Counted from the stretch's first letter, positions 1-9,256 are shown. The stretch is 64,000 nucleotides of DNA from Rhizobium mesoamericanum STM3625 (GCF_000312665.1 NZ_HF536772.1:3702786-3766785); one strand, 5' to 3'. Made by a program: numbers and translations. The notes: a model not told the origin generated them from the sequence alone.

Positions 1-1058
1 TGATGTCGTCGAGGATTTCGTCCCGCGTCAGTTCACCCGCCGCACTTGTCGTGCGGTTCAGACCCGCAGTGACCGCGGCCGCCGGCTGTGCGTCGGCATC
101 ATTGTGGTCGAGTAGCCAGGCCGCCAGTCCGATCGGGGAATCCGCAATGCCGTACAAAGTTTGCGGACGCGCGGCCATCATCCTTGCGTATGCGACCTGC
201 TTGAACGTCCGCACCAGCTGCTCGTAGGCGCGTTGCTCCTCGGTAGAAAGGCCCGATGGAGGAAGGCTGCCGGCCTGCAGAGCCTTATCGACATCTGCGG
301 GAACGGTGGCCGGCATGTTACTGTGTATCGCAAGCAGTCCGGCCGGTTGCTGCAACCCCATCTGGTCGACTACAAATGCACCCCAGTCGCCGCCTTGGGC
401 GACGTATCGGTTATAGCCGAGGCGTTTCATCAGGTCTGCCCAGGCTCGTGCCATGCGCTCAGGACCCCAGCCGGTGGTCGTTGGCTTGCCAGAGAAACCG
501 TAGCCCGCCATCGATGGAATCACGACATGAAACGCGTCCGATGCGCTGCCGCCATGCGCGGGTGGGATCGGTGAGCGGCTCGATGATCTTCAATTGCTCA
601 AAGACAGAGCCTGGCCATCCATGCGTGACGATCAGCGGCAATGCATGCTCGTGTTTGGAACGAACGTGGAGGAAGTGAATGTCCAGCCCGTCGATTTTGG
701 TGATGAATTGCGGGTAGGCGTTGAGCTTTGCCTCGCCCTTGCGCCAGTCGTAATCGGTTGCCCAATAGCGAGCGAGTGTCTGCATCGTCGCGAGCTGCAC
801 GCCCTGTGACTGATCCGCGACTGTCTCCTTCTCCGGCCAGCGCGTGGCAAGGATGCGCTGGCGGAGGTCGTCAAGCTGGTCGTCCGCAATGTTGACGCGG
901 AAGGGCTGGATTGCATCGTCTGTCACCGCCGCACGCAGCGTTCCGGGAAGCAAGCTGACGGCGCCGACGGCCGCCGTAGCGGTCAGTAACTGGCGCCGTG
1001 TGGGCGCTAGCAGTGTTGCCGATATGACGCCGCTTTCGGTCTTTGCTAATTCGTTCAT
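1..1058 (-). pseudogene. Epoxide hydrolase, Tat-type signal, frameshifted, 3' end outside window
   Basis: An alpha/beta-hydrolase of the EHN epoxide hydrolase family. The N-terminus carries a twin-arginine signal (RRQLL followed by a hydrophobic stretch, about residues 20-45), so export is expected. An EHN domain follows, then the oxyanion motif HGWPGS. Immediately after LTDPT the frame breaks: the G-run at 560-562 has one base too many. Removing one base restores the family sequence AHGGSASDAF, the strand FSGKP and the nucleophile elbow GGDWGA, with Asp as nucleophile, and the frame stays open to the window edge. Start ATG at 1058 follows GGAAAGG. It lies 29 bp downstream of the cysteine hydrolase gene and is probably co-transcribed. 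A sequencing error cannot be excluded. Confidence 0.75.
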
Positions 1059-1087
1059 TGTCGTACCTTTCCGGGTCCGTTCGAGAG

Positions 1088-1717
1088 TTAGCCTTGCGCC
1101 TCTTGCAAAGCCGCGATCACTTCCGCTGTCGTGAGGATTGCGTGCGCGAAGGTGGGCGCGCTCAGTTCGTGTGCGGCATGCATCAACTCGTGCGAGAAGG
1201 CGGCAGTCGCATCGCGTACCAGGGTCACGTGATAGCCGAGCTCCATGGCATAGCGGGCAGTGGTATCGATGCAGGTATTGGCGAGCAATCCGGCAACGAT
1301 CACATGGGTGATCCCCTTCTGCTTCAGCCGCATGTCCAGATCGGTGTTGGCAAACCCGCTTTGCCCCCAATGCTCTTGGGCGACGATGTCGCCGGGCTTC
1401 GGCGCAAAGTCGGGATGCCATTCGCCGCCCCATTCGCCGCGCGCGAACTGGTGTTGGTGCATGATCCGCTGTTGGGTGGGATTTGGGTGATCCCAGTCTT
1501 CATAATCGCCTGGCTCCCACCGACGGTGGGGGACAATAGCCACCTGGATGTCCGCGGCGCGTACGGCGCCGTTCAACCGGCGGAGGTTATCGAGAAGCCC
1601 GACCTCATCGGCGATTGGCTTGAGGCGCGGATAAACCTTTCCGCCCTCGGACAGGAAGTCATTAAATGGATCTACGAGAAGGAATGCGGTTCTCTTTCTG
1701 GGATATGCGGCAACCAT
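1088..1717 (-). CDS. Cysteine hydrolase, isochorismatase family
   Basis: 209 aa, a normal length for isochorismatase-like hydrolases. The catalytic Asp is in LVDPFNDF near residue 16, the nucleophilic Cys is in LLANTCIDTT near residue 149, and GQSGFANT marks the middle strand region. The substrate cannot be read from sequence; family members hydrolyse amides or vinyl ethers. The divergent HxlR regulator at 1824 probably controls this gene together with the epoxide hydrolase downstream. The 106-bp gap between the two start codons holds the promoters. Confidence 0.85.
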   Translation of the reverse strand: MVAAYPRKRTAFLLVDPFNDFLSEGGKVYPRLKPIADEVGLLDNLRRLNGAVRAADIQVAIVPHRRWEPGDYEDWDHPNPTQQRIMHQHQFARGEWGGEWHPDFAPKPGDIVAQEHWGQSGFANTDLDMRLKQKGITHVIVAGLLANTCIDTTARYAMELGYHVTLVRDATAAFSHELMHAAHELSAPTFAHAILTTAEVIAALQEAQG

Positions 1718-1823
1718 TGATCATCTCCTTGGCTTGCAACGCGGTAGTTGAACTGGCTTCAACGAGACTGTATATTAGCTATGAAAATCATATCTACAAG
1801 TACCTATGAAAAAGAAAGTTACT

Positions 1824-2324
1824 ATGGACAAGATCGAACCTGCCAATCAAACCCTGTGCCCGGTAGCCCGCTCGGAGTTGGTCGTCGGCGACCGATGGAC
1901 CGTGCTGATCCTGCGCGAGCTGTTCATGCGCAATCACCGCTTCGAGGAGATTCAGGCGCAGACCGGAGGCACTCCTCAGATGATCGCGGGGCGCCTGAAG
2001 TCCCTAGAGGCAGACGGATTGGTCGAGCGTCGCCGCTACAACGAGCGACCGCCCCGGTACGAGTACTACCTGACTGAAAAAGGCAACGCCTTTCATCCGG
2101 TGATGCTCGCGCTTCGGGCCTGGGGAGAGAGCTGGATGAAATCGCCCGACGAGGGACGGGCGATCAGCTACACGCATCTCTCCTGTGGCGGGTCTGCCGG
2201 ACTTGGCCCGACGTGCGAAAGTTGCGGCGTGCCTCTGGAGCGAGAGGATCTGCGCGCCGATCTTAATCCTGCCTACGCTGAGGAACGCCAACAGCGGTGG
2301 GAGGCGTTCAAGGCGGCAAGGTGA
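1824..2324 (+). CDS. HxlR-family winged-helix transcriptional regulator
   Basis: 166 aa from ATG 1824; an in-frame ATG at 1806 is possible, but the purine-rich AAAGAAAG stretch favours the later start. The sequence has the HxlR hallmark N-terminal Cys (LCPVARSE), the recognition region (GGTPQMIAGRLKSLEADGLVERR) and the wing (RPPRYEYYLTEKG). An extra C-terminal tail of about 50 residues carries Cys residues (THLSCGG, CESCG) that look like a small metal-binding knuckle. Such regulators often sense electrophiles or redox state through the N-terminal Cys. It is divergent from the cysteine hydrolase/epoxide hydrolase pair, its likely target. Confidence 0.85.
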   Translation: MDKIEPANQTLCPVARSELVVGDRWTVLILRELFMRNHRFEEIQAQTGGTPQMIAGRLKSLEADGLVERRRYNERPPRYEYYLTEKGNAFHPVMLALRAWGESWMKSPDEGRAISYTHLSCGGSAGLGPTCESCGVPLEREDLRADLNPAYAEERQQRWEAFKAAR

Positions 2325-2409
2325 GGTGGATCGGAGTTTCACTCCGGTGAATAGATAAGATTAGTGTCGAGTTTCGAGACTCTCGTGCCTGCCAACAGCG
2401 CGAATCTGG

Positions 2410-2958
2410 CTAACCCCGAGGCTCTTTTATTGGCATGGCTGTGCCGGCAATGTGCTCGAGCGCCTCGTAGAGATCTTCGGCATAGCTGCGCAACACCGTC
2501 AGCTCGAAGCGATCCGTCTGCGTGTGCGTCAACTGGACGGAGACATGCCCGAAGAGCGTGACGGCGGAATGACCGACGGGGAAGATCGCGGGATCGAGAT
2601 CGACCGATGTCCCCCTAGAGAGCAGATCTGCGGCTTTCACGCCGGAAAGGCCGATCCGGATGCGTCCATGGCTCTGGTCCGAGACGAAGGCTTTGCCTTT
2701 TAAGTGCTCAGCGAGCGCGGCGATGTATGGGGGCGAAAGGTCTTCATCTCCAGCTATGTACCATTGCTGGTAGCCGGCGGGTCGGACGGCGCTGGCCGGA
2801 AGCCCGGCAGCGGAGAGATAGCCGGCGAGGCTTTCGGCATTGACGGCCCCCATAATATGCAGGAGGTGGCCTTCCGGCAGGGGCTCCAGCCGGATGCCCG
2901 GCCCTTCGAAGATCGCCTTGCCGGCAAGGGCAGGCCTTAGTTCGGGAAGGTCAGGCAT
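2410..2958 (-). CDS. mgdD: N-methylglutamate dehydrogenase subunit D (SoxG-like)
   Basis: 182 aa, gamma-subunit-like (SoxG family). ATG 2958 overlaps the end of mgdC by 8 bp, which decides the start over an upstream in-frame extension inside mgdC. The C-terminal half shows the SoxG pattern (LLSRGTSVDLDPAIFPVG, then a SYAEDLYEAL helix). In heterotetrameric sarcosine oxidases this subunit helps hold the folate-binding face. Sequence alone cannot separate sarcosine oxidase from N-methylglutamate dehydrogenase. The call rests on the adjacent mgsABC-gmaS genes, which produce N-methylglutamate. Confidence 0.8.
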   Translation of the reverse strand: MPDLPELRPALAGKAIFEGPGIRLEPLPEGHLLHIMGAVNAESLAGYLSAAGLPASAVRPAGYQQWYIAGDEDLSPPYIAALAEHLKGKAFVSDQSHGRIRIGLSGVKAADLLSRGTSVDLDPAIFPVGHSAVTLFGHVSVQLTHTQTDRFELTVLRSYAEDLYEALEHIAGTAMPIKEPRG

Positions 2959-5881
2959 GGAGCTTCTCGTTTTCAGGATCGATGAAGACGGGGTTGCAGA
3001 GCACGGCTTCGGTGAATTCGCTTCTGAGGCCATTCCAGACGATCACGGTCTCGCCGATGCGCTCGGGCCCGCGCTTGACCAGCGCCAGGCCGATTGTATG
3101 GCCAAGGCTCGGGGAAAAGGCGCTCGATGTTACATAGCCTTGATCGTTTTCAAGCGTAGCGGCCGCACCTTCCGCCAGGATGTGGGCGCCGGTGCGGAAA
3201 CTCGTTGCCGGGTTCACAGGTTTGACGCCCACGAGGCGGGGGCGGTCGGCCACCTGCAGACCTTCGCGCCGGAGCATCGCCTTGCCGATGAAATCTGGTT
3301 TGGTCGTCGAAATCATGCGGGCAAAACCAAGATCGGCGGGGGTTACCGTGCCGTTGATCTCCGCATGGGTGACATGACCCTTTTCGATGCGCATGACGCC
3401 GAGCGCTTCTGTGCCATAGGCAGAGATCTCATGCTTCTGACCCGCCTGCATGATTGCGTCGGCAACGAACTCGCCATAGGCCGCGGGCACACCAAGCTCG
3501 TAGGCAAGCTCGCCAGAAAAGGAGATGCGAAAGAGACGGCCCGTGAGCGTGCCGCCGAACAGGGAGACCGAACGTGCGCTCATGAACGGGAAGGCCGTAT
3601 CGGAAATGTCTTCATCGACAATCTCGGAAAGGATGACGCGGGATCTCGGGCCTGCCACCGCCATCTGCGCCCATTGGTCGGTCGACGATGCGAAATAGAC
3701 GTCCAGCTCGGGCCACAGCGTCTGGGCGCAGAATTCCAGATGCGTCAGCACGCCGGCTGCAAGCGCCGTTGTCGTGGTCATGAAGAAATGATCCTCGCTC
3801 AGGCGGCTGGTGGTGCCGTCGTCATAGATCATGCCGTCTTCGCGCAGCATGATGCCATAGCGTGCTTTGCCGACGGGCAGCTTGGCGAAACCGTTGCAAT
3901 AGACGCGGTCGAGAAAGGTGGCGGCGTCCTTGCCGAAAATTTCGATCTTGCCGAGCGTCGAGACATCGCAGATGCCGGCATTCTTGCGCACGTTCAGGAC
4001 CTCACGATCGACGCTTTCTCGCCAGGTCTTTTCGCCATCGCGGGGAAACCAGGAGGAGCGGTACCAGAGGCCGGTCTCGACGAAGACCGCACCGTTCTTC
4101 TTTGCCCATTCATGCAAGGGAGATTTGCGCACTGGTTGAAAGTGCTTAGCCCGCGAGGTACCTGTCAATGCCCCGAAGGAGACGGGTGTATAGAAGGGCC
4201 GGAACGTCGTGGTCCCGACTTCGGCCGGCGAGACGCGGCGAGCCTCTGCCAGCAGGCCGATGGCGTTGATATTGGAAAGCTTGCCTTGGTCGGTCGCCAT
4301 GCCGTTGGTCGTATAGCGCTTGGCAAGCTCCACATCTCCGTAGCCCTCGCGCACAGCAAGGCCGAGATCCTTCAAATGCACGTCATTTTGATAATCGATG
4401 AAGGCCTTTCCCTCGCCGCCTTTGACATGCCAGAGCGGCGCGGCGGCAGCCGATGTTTCCTCTGTTGAAGCAAAGGCGGGTTCAACCTTGCCAAAACCGA
4501 TTGCCTTTAATGCCTCGGCAGCCTTGAGCGCTCCGTCACCAAGGCAGCTATTCGTGGAAGCAAGAGCTGCCGCGGAGCCCGCAATCAGTAGGCCATCCTG
4601 TCTTTCCGGCGCGAGGAAGGCTGCGTGCCGTTCGGACCAGATCGGCTTGGCACCGCGATGGCAGGCAAGATGGATGATCGGGCTCCAGCCGCCGGACATG
4701 GCCAAAGCATCCGCATCGATCTTCTTGGTGACCGACCCGCTCGCAATGCTGACCCCGCGGACTTGTTTGGTGCCAATCGCATCGATGATGCATGCGCCGG
4801 GAAGGACCCGCGCATTGCCGTTCCATTGTTCGCCATCAGCGCGCGTATCGACGATGGCGAACACTTCGACGCCTGCCGCTTCGAGGTCAGCGGCGGTCCG
4901 GTAGCCGGAATTGTTGGTCGTGAAGACCACGGTGCGCTTGCCGGGAGCGATTGCCTGCCGGTTTAGATAGCTGCGCATGGCGCCGGCCATCATGACGCCT
5001 GGAATGTCGTTGCCGCCGAATACAATCGGCCGTTCTTCGGCACCGGTGGCGAGGATCGCCTGCTTGGCGATGATGCGCCAAAGGCGTTCGATCGGCTGAC
5101 GCGGGTTAGGCATTGCCACATGCTTTTGGACGCGTTCGACTGCGCCGAAGACGTTATCGTCGTACCAGCCGATCACGGTCGTGCGCGCAAGGCATTGCAC
5201 GTTCGGTAAGCCGGCAAGCTCGTTCAAAATGCTGTCAAGGGTCGAGCCGTCCTCCAGAAGCAAGCTGCCGCCGAGAGCGAAGCCTTCGTCCGCGAGAAGA
5301 ACTCGCGCTCCGGCGCGACCCGCCGTCAATGCTGCGGCAAGTCCTGCAGGTCCAGCACCGATCACAAGCAAATCGCAATGGGCCCAGCATTTCTCGTAGG
5401 AGTCGGGATCGGCTTCATAGGACGCCTTGCCGAGACCGGCTGCCTTGCGGATCAGCGGTTCGTAGACCTTCTCCCAGAAGGCTGCCGGCCACATGAAGGT
5501 CTTGTAGTAGAAACCGGCACTCAGAAAGGGCGAGAGCAGCCCGTTGACTGCGCCGAAATCGAAGGCAAGCGAAGGCCAGCGGTTCTGACTGCGCGCGATC
5601 AGCCCATCATGGAGCTCGATCATCGTGGCGCGGCTATTGGCCTCCGTTCGCCCGCCCATGCCCGTGGTAACAAGCGCATTGGGTTCGGCGGCACCCGCTG
5701 TCAGGATGCCGCGCGGCCGGTGATATTTGAAGCTGCGGCCGACGAGCTGGATGCCATTGGCAAGCAGGGCGGAAGCAAGCGTGTCGCCGGGATGGCCAGT
5801 CAGGCCCTTGCCGTCGAAACTGAAGGCAATGGTTTTGGAGCGGTCGATCAGACCGCCGGATGAGAGACGATAGCTGCTCAT
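2951..5881 (-). CDS. mgdC: N-methylglutamate dehydrogenase subunit C (SoxA-like alpha subunit)
   Basis: 976 aa, the usual size of SoxA-type alpha subunits. An N-terminal Fer2_4-like region (residues about 10-100) contains SFKYHRPRGIL. A dinucleotide-binding fold follows, with GAGPAG at 175-180. The last 370 or so residues are a GcvT-type aminomethyltransferase domain that transfers the oxidised methyl group to tetrahydrofolate as 5,10-methylene-THF. ATG 5881 overlaps the mgdB stop (ATGA), so the two are translationally coupled. The operon reads mgdA-mgdB-mgdC-mgdD, matching soxBDAG order. Sarcosine oxidase alpha is the alternative name; the neighbouring mgs/gmaS genes favour N-methylglutamate as substrate. 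Confidence 0.85.
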   Translation of the reverse strand: MSSYRLSSGGLIDRSKTIAFSFDGKGLTGHPGDTLASALLANGIQLVGRSFKYHRPRGILTAGAAEPNALVTTGMGGRTEANSRATMIELHDGLIARSQNRWPSLAFDFGAVNGLLSPFLSAGFYYKTFMWPAAFWEKVYEPLIRKAAGLGKASYEADPDSYEKCWAHCDLLVIGAGPAGLAAALTAGRAGARVLLADEGFALGGSLLLEDGSTLDSILNELAGLPNVQCLARTTVIGWYDDNVFGAVERVQKHVAMPNPRQPIERLWRIIAKQAILATGAEERPIVFGGNDIPGVMMAGAMRSYLNRQAIAPGKRTVVFTTNNSGYRTAADLEAAGVEVFAIVDTRADGEQWNGNARVLPGACIIDAIGTKQVRGVSIASGSVTKKIDADALAMSGGWSPIIHLACHRGAKPIWSERHAAFLAPERQDGLLIAGSAAALASTNSCLGDGALKAAEALKAIGFGKVEPAFASTEETSAAAAPLWHVKGGEGKAFIDYQNDVHLKDLGLAVREGYGDVELAKRYTTNGMATDQGKLSNINAIGLLAEARRVSPAEVGTTTFRPFYTPVSFGALTGTSRAKHFQPVRKSPLHEWAKKNGAVFVETGLWYRSSWFPRDGEKTWRESVDREVLNVRKNAGICDVSTLGKIEIFGKDAATFLDRVYCNGFAKLPVGKARYGIMLREDGMIYDDGTTSRLSEDHFFMTTTTALAAGVLTHLEFCAQTLWPELDVYFASSTDQWAQMAVAGPRSRVILSEIVDEDISDTAFPFMSARSVSLFGGTLTGRLFRISFSGELAYELGVPAAYGEFVADAIMQAGQKHEISAYGTEALGVMRIEKGHVTHAEINGTVTPADLGFARMISTTKPDFIGKAMLRREGLQVADRPRLVGVKPVNPATSFRTGAHILAEGAAATLENDQGYVTSSAFSPSLGHTIGLALVKRGPERIGETVIVWNGLRSEFTEAVLCNPVFIDPENEKLHA

Positions 5882-6156
5882 GCGCCACCTCCAAGCTTGG
5901 CCAGTGCCGCATCGCGCACGCTATGGACCTTGTGGCTGACGGTATCCCGTTCGACGATCAGCCAGCGGCGGCACCCGGAGGAATGATGCCAATATTCCTT
6001 GTGCTGCCCTTTCGGGTTGTCGCGTAGATAGACGTAATCGAACCAATCATGCGTGCCGGCATCCGCGGCCGGGCGGCTAAGGCTTGCATCTCCTTTGATA
6101 GTGAACTCTTCCTTGGGACGCGTGCCGCAGTGAGGGCAGGAAATCAGGCTTGCCAT
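5878..6156 (-). CDS. mgdB: N-methylglutamate dehydrogenase subunit B (SoxD-like, zinc-binding)
   Basis: 92 aa, delta-subunit-like. A CPHC knuckle places Cys7 and Cys10 near the N-terminus; a second half-site WHHSSGC gives His57/58 and Cys62. This spacing matches the Zn site known in the delta subunit of heterotetrameric sarcosine oxidase. The subunit probably bridges the alpha and beta subunits. It starts 12 bp after mgdA ends and overlaps the mgdC start by 4 bp. Confidence 0.85.
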   Translation of the reverse strand: MASLISCPHCGTRPKEEFTIKGDASLSRPAADAGTHDWFDYVYLRDNPKGQHKEYWHHSSGCRRWLIVERDTVSHKVHSVRDAALAKLGGGA

Positions 6157-6168
6157 CGTCTCATGTCC

Positions 6169-7419
6169 TCAATGCAGGTTCGGTTGGGCGCCGACACCCT
6201 TTTCGTCGATCTGATAGCCGCGCTGAAACCGGTCGAGGCGCAATTGTCTTGCCGTCTCATGCGGCTCGTTGCGGGCGATGAGATGGGCGTAGCAGTAGCC
6301 CGACGCGGGTGTCGCCTTGAAGCCTCCGTAGCACCAGCCGGCGTTCAGATAGAGATTATCGAGATGGGTTCGGTCGATGATAGGGGAACCGTCCATGCTC
6401 ATGTCCATGACGCCGCCCCAGCTGCGCAGATAGCGCACGCGGGTCAGTGCCGGGATCATCGCCACGCCTGCTTCGGCGACATGTTCGACGGTCGCGAGGT
6501 TGCCGCGCTGGGCATAGGAATTGTAGCCGTCGATATCGCCCCCGAAGACGAGGCCGCCCTTGTCGGATTGCGAGACGTAGAAATGTCCAGCACCGAAAGT
6601 GACGACGCAGTCTATGAAAGGCTTCAGGCTCTCTGAGACGAATGCCTGCAGCACATGGCTCTCGATCGGCAGGCGCAGGCCAGCCAGGTTGGCGACGACG
6701 GTGGAATTGCCGGCGGCCGCAAGCGCCAGCTTGCCGCAGCCGATGAAGCCCTTGGTGGTTTCAACACCAGTGACGCGGCCTTGGTCGGTGCGGATGCCTG
6801 TGACTTCACAGCCAGTGATGATGTCGACGCCGCGGCTGTCTGCGCCGCGGGCATAACCCCAGGCAACAGCATCATGGCGAACCGTGCCGCCGCGCGCCTG
6901 CAGCAGGCCGCCCATGATCGGGAAGCGAGCATTCTCAAAATCGAGGAAGGGCAGCTTCTTGCGCACAGCTTCGCGATCAAGCAACTCGGCATCGACGCCG
7001 TGCAGGCGCATGGCATTGCCTCGGCGGGTATAGGCATCGCGCTGCGCATCGGAATGAAAGAGATTGAGTACGCCGCGCTGCGAGACCATGGCGTTGAAGT
7101 TGAAGTCCTGTTCCAGTCCTTCCCAGAGCTTCATAGAGAGTTCGTAGAAAGGATTGTTGCCGGGCAGCAGGTAATTGGAGCGGATGATTGTGGTATTGCG
7201 GCCGATATTGCCCGAGCCGAGATAGCCCCTTTCCAGAACGGCGACATTGGTGATGCCGAAGGTCTTGGCCAGATAATAGGCTGTCGCTAGTCCGTGGCCC
7301 CCACCACCAATGATGATAACATCATAATGCGGCTTCGGTTGTGGCTGCCGCCATGCAGGCCCCCAGCCGCTATTGCCGCGAAGGCCATTTAGGAAAACTG
7401 AGAAAGCCGAATAGCGCAT
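6169..7419 (-). CDS. mgdA: N-methylglutamate dehydrogenase subunit A (SoxB-like flavoprotein)
   Basis: 416 aa from ATG 7419 (MRYSAFSVF, the conserved SoxB-type N-terminus); an in-frame ATG at 7446 adds nine unconserved residues. A DAO-type FAD fold starts at residue 33 with GGGGHG, followed by ERGYLGSGNIGRNTTIIR. His182 in GGTVRHDAVAW is the candidate for the covalent FMN link known in SoxB. This subunit oxidises the secondary amine. It is the first gene of mgdABCD and is divergent from a DJ-1/AraC-type regulator, with about 87 bp between starts for the promoters. A true sarcosine oxidase beta subunit is the alternative. Confidence 0.85.
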   Translation of the reverse strand: MRYSAFSVFLNGLRGNSGWGPAWRQPQPKPHYDVIIIGGGGHGLATAYYLAKTFGITNVAVLERGYLGSGNIGRNTTIIRSNYLLPGNNPFYELSMKLWEGLEQDFNFNAMVSQRGVLNLFHSDAQRDAYTRRGNAMRLHGVDAELLDREAVRKKLPFLDFENARFPIMGGLLQARGGTVRHDAVAWGYARGADSRGVDIITGCEVTGIRTDQGRVTGVETTKGFIGCGKLALAAAGNSTVVANLAGLRLPIESHVLQAFVSESLKPFIDCVVTFGAGHFYVSQSDKGGLVFGGDIDGYNSYAQRGNLATVEHVAEAGVAMIPALTRVRYLRSWGGVMDMSMDGSPIIDRTHLDNLYLNAGWCYGGFKATPASGYCYAHLIARNEPHETARQLRLDRFQRGYQIDEKGVGAQPNLH

Positions 7420-7506
7420 GGTCAGGTCCGCTTGAATTCCACTCATGATGACAGAGTGAAAAATACCGACTTGCCTAATTGGGACCTACTTCAATAAAAA
7501 AAGGAC

Positions 7507-8466
7507 ATGATCTCGATCGACCCAAGAAATACCCAGGCGATAGGCTTCATTCTGATCCCGGGCTTCGCATTGATGTCCTTTGCGTCGGCAAGCGAGCCGT
7601 TGCGCGCCGCCAACCTCTTGGCCGGGCGGGAAATCTATCGATTGTCGACGTTTTCGCCGGACGGCACCTCGGCGGTCTCGTCAGGAGGCGTGCCGGTGCC
7701 GGCCGAGCCGCTTCCGGGTCGCGGCTCTGGTCTCGGGACGGTCTTCGTCTGCGCCGGCGGATCGCCGCGCGATTGGCAATACCCTTCGGTACTTGCCTGC
7801 CTACGCCAACTCGCGCGTGAGGGCGTGCGTATCGGGGGTATTTCCGGGGGACCTTATCTGCTTGCCGCGGCCGGCCTTCTGGCCGAGCGCGATTTCACCA
7901 TCCACTGGGAGCACGCGCCGGCGCTGCTTGAAGCTTTTCCCGCGCTGTCACCGCGTCAGGCACGCTTTGTCATCGACGGTAATCGAATCACCTGCGGCGG
8001 TGGCGTTGCACCCCTTGACATGCTGCATGTGCTGATATCCGAGCGCATGGGCGCTGATTTTGCCCGGCGCGTCAGCGACTGGTATCTGCACACCGAAGTT
8101 GGCGAACCGACGGCGCCGCAGCGCGGCTCGCTCGCCGAACGCTATGGCGTGTATCACCCGGGTTTGCTGAGCGTGCTTGAAAAAATGGAGGAAACGATCG
8201 AGATGCCGCTCGACCGCACGGCCATGGCGCGAATTGCCGGGGTCACGCCGCGTCACCTCGACCGACTGTTTGCCAGTCATCTCGGCTCGACATTCCTTGA
8301 GCAATATCGGCAAATAAGGCTACGGCATGCCAGGCGGCTTCTGGAACAGGGCCCGCTTTCGATTTCAGAAATTGCCATTGCTACGGGCTTTTCCAGTGGC
8401 GCACATTTTGCCCGAGCCTATCGCTCTTTGTATGGGATTACGCCCGGCGAAACCCGTCGCGCCTGA
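7507..8466 (+). CDS. GlxA-type transcriptional regulator (DJ-1/PfpI + AraC HTH)
   Basis: 319 aa. Residues about 10-175 form a DJ-1/PfpI (class I glutamine amidotransferase-like) sensor domain. Its nucleophile elbow reads GGISGGPYLLAAAG and lacks the catalytic Cys, as in ligand-sensing relatives. Residues about 215-315 form an AraC-type double HTH (RIAGVTPRHLDRLF, EIAIATGFSSGAHFARAYR). Relatives such as GbdR, CdhR and SouR control glycine betaine, carnitine and sarcosine catabolism in pseudomonads. Divergent from mgdABCD, so a likely activator responding to an N-methyl compound. The ligand is inference. Confidence 0.85.
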   Translation: MISIDPRNTQAIGFILIPGFALMSFASASEPLRAANLLAGREIYRLSTFSPDGTSAVSSGGVPVPAEPLPGRGSGLGTVFVCAGGSPRDWQYPSVLACLRQLAREGVRIGGISGGPYLLAAAGLLAERDFTIHWEHAPALLEAFPALSPRQARFVIDGNRITCGGGVAPLDMLHVLISERMGADFARRVSDWYLHTEVGEPTAPQRGSLAERYGVYHPGLLSVLEKMEETIEMPLDRTAMARIAGVTPRHLDRLFASHLGSTFLEQYRQIRLRHARRLLEQGPLSISEIAIATGFSSGAHFARAYRSLYGITPGETRRA

Positions 8467-8543
8467 TTTTCGCGGCAGTTGAGATAATTTCACTGCGAGG
8501 ATAGAGTTCTTCCATGCAAGCCCTGCCGGCAAAAGGATAAAGA

Positions 8544-9227
8544 ATGAAAACCAAGGCAGACCAGATAGCAACCGACGACCAATCCCACACCGGACGCACG
8601 GCCTTCTCGCAGAATCCACATGCGCTTCGCGAACCAAAAGAAAACAATCTCGAAATGGCGATCGGCCACGAGGTCCGCGCCTATCGCAAGAAGCTCGGCA
8701 TCACCGTGACGGATCTCGCAGCCGCGACGGGTATCTCGCTCGGCATGCTGTCGAAGATCGAGAACGGCAATATATCGGCGTCGCTGACGACGCTGCAATC
8801 GTTGTCGCGCGCGCTCGGCGTTCCGCTGACAGCCTTCTTCCGCCGCTACGAGGAGCCGCACAATGCCGTCTTCGTCAAGGCCGGCCAGGGTGTGGAGCTT
8901 GAGCGGCGGGGCACGCGCGCGGGTCATCAATATAATCTGCTTGGGCATATCGACAATAATTCGAGCGGCGTCATCGTCGAGCCCTATCTCATCACCCTGA
9001 CGGCAGATTCGGATGTCTTCCCCACCTTCCAGCATGAGGGCATGGAGTTCCTCTATATGCTCGAGGGCGAGGTGATGTACCGACACGGCGATCAGCTCTA
9101 TCCCATGCAGCCGGGCGACAGTCTCTTCTTCGATGCCGACGCGCCGCATGGACCGGAAGTGCTGGTGAAACTCCCGGCAAAATATCTGTCGATCATCAGT
9201 TACCCACAACGCGGCAAGACCGACTGA
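8544..9227 (+). CDS. XRE-family regulator with C-terminal cupin domain
   Basis: 227 aa. After about 40 variable residues comes a helix-turn-helix of the XRE type (VTDLAAATGISLGMLSKIENGNIS, about residues 54-78). A cupin domain follows at about residues 150-215 (FPTFQHEGMEFLYMLEGEV, MQPGDSLFFDADAPHG), the usual ligand-binding module of this class. It lies directly upstream of mgsABC-gmaS in the same direction. The inverted repeat at 9236-9256 sits between it and mgsA, so autoregulation or control of mgs is plausible. Confidence 0.85.
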   Translation: MKTKADQIATDDQSHTGRTAFSQNPHALREPKENNLEMAIGHEVRAYRKKLGITVTDLAAATGISLGMLSKIENGNISASLTTLQSLSRALGVPLTAFFRRYEEPHNAVFVKAGQGVELERRGTRAGHQYNLLGHIDNNSSGVIVEPYLITLTADSDVFPTFQHEGMEFLYMLEGEVMYRHGDQLYPMQPGDSLFFDADAPHGPEVLVKLPAKYLSIISYPQRGKTD

Positions 9228-9235
9228 CTTGCCTT

Positions 9236-9256
9236 AAAAGAAAAAAATATTCTTTT
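9236..9256. promoter_or_regulatory. Inverted repeat AAAAGAA-N7-TTCTTTT, candidate operator before mgsA
   Basis: A perfect 7-bp inverted repeat with a 7-bp A/T-rich spacer, 64 bp before the mgsA start. Its core GAA-N7-TTC (9240-9252) differs at one of 13 positions from the element at 15637-15649 before the dimethylamine operon. Spacing and recurrence suggest one dimeric regulator; the adjacent XRE-cupin protein is the obvious candidate. Inference. Confidence 0.5.

Noticed and set aside
2840..4468. Long plus-strand open frame (542 codons) antisense to mgdC
   Set aside because: Composition is the mirror of the real gene, there are no family motifs, and the opposite strand encodes a complete SoxA-like protein.
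7420..7506. GAA-N7-TTC operator in the mgdA/regulator intergenic region
   Set aside because: Only a half-site-like GAAAAATAC was seen and the second arm is missing.
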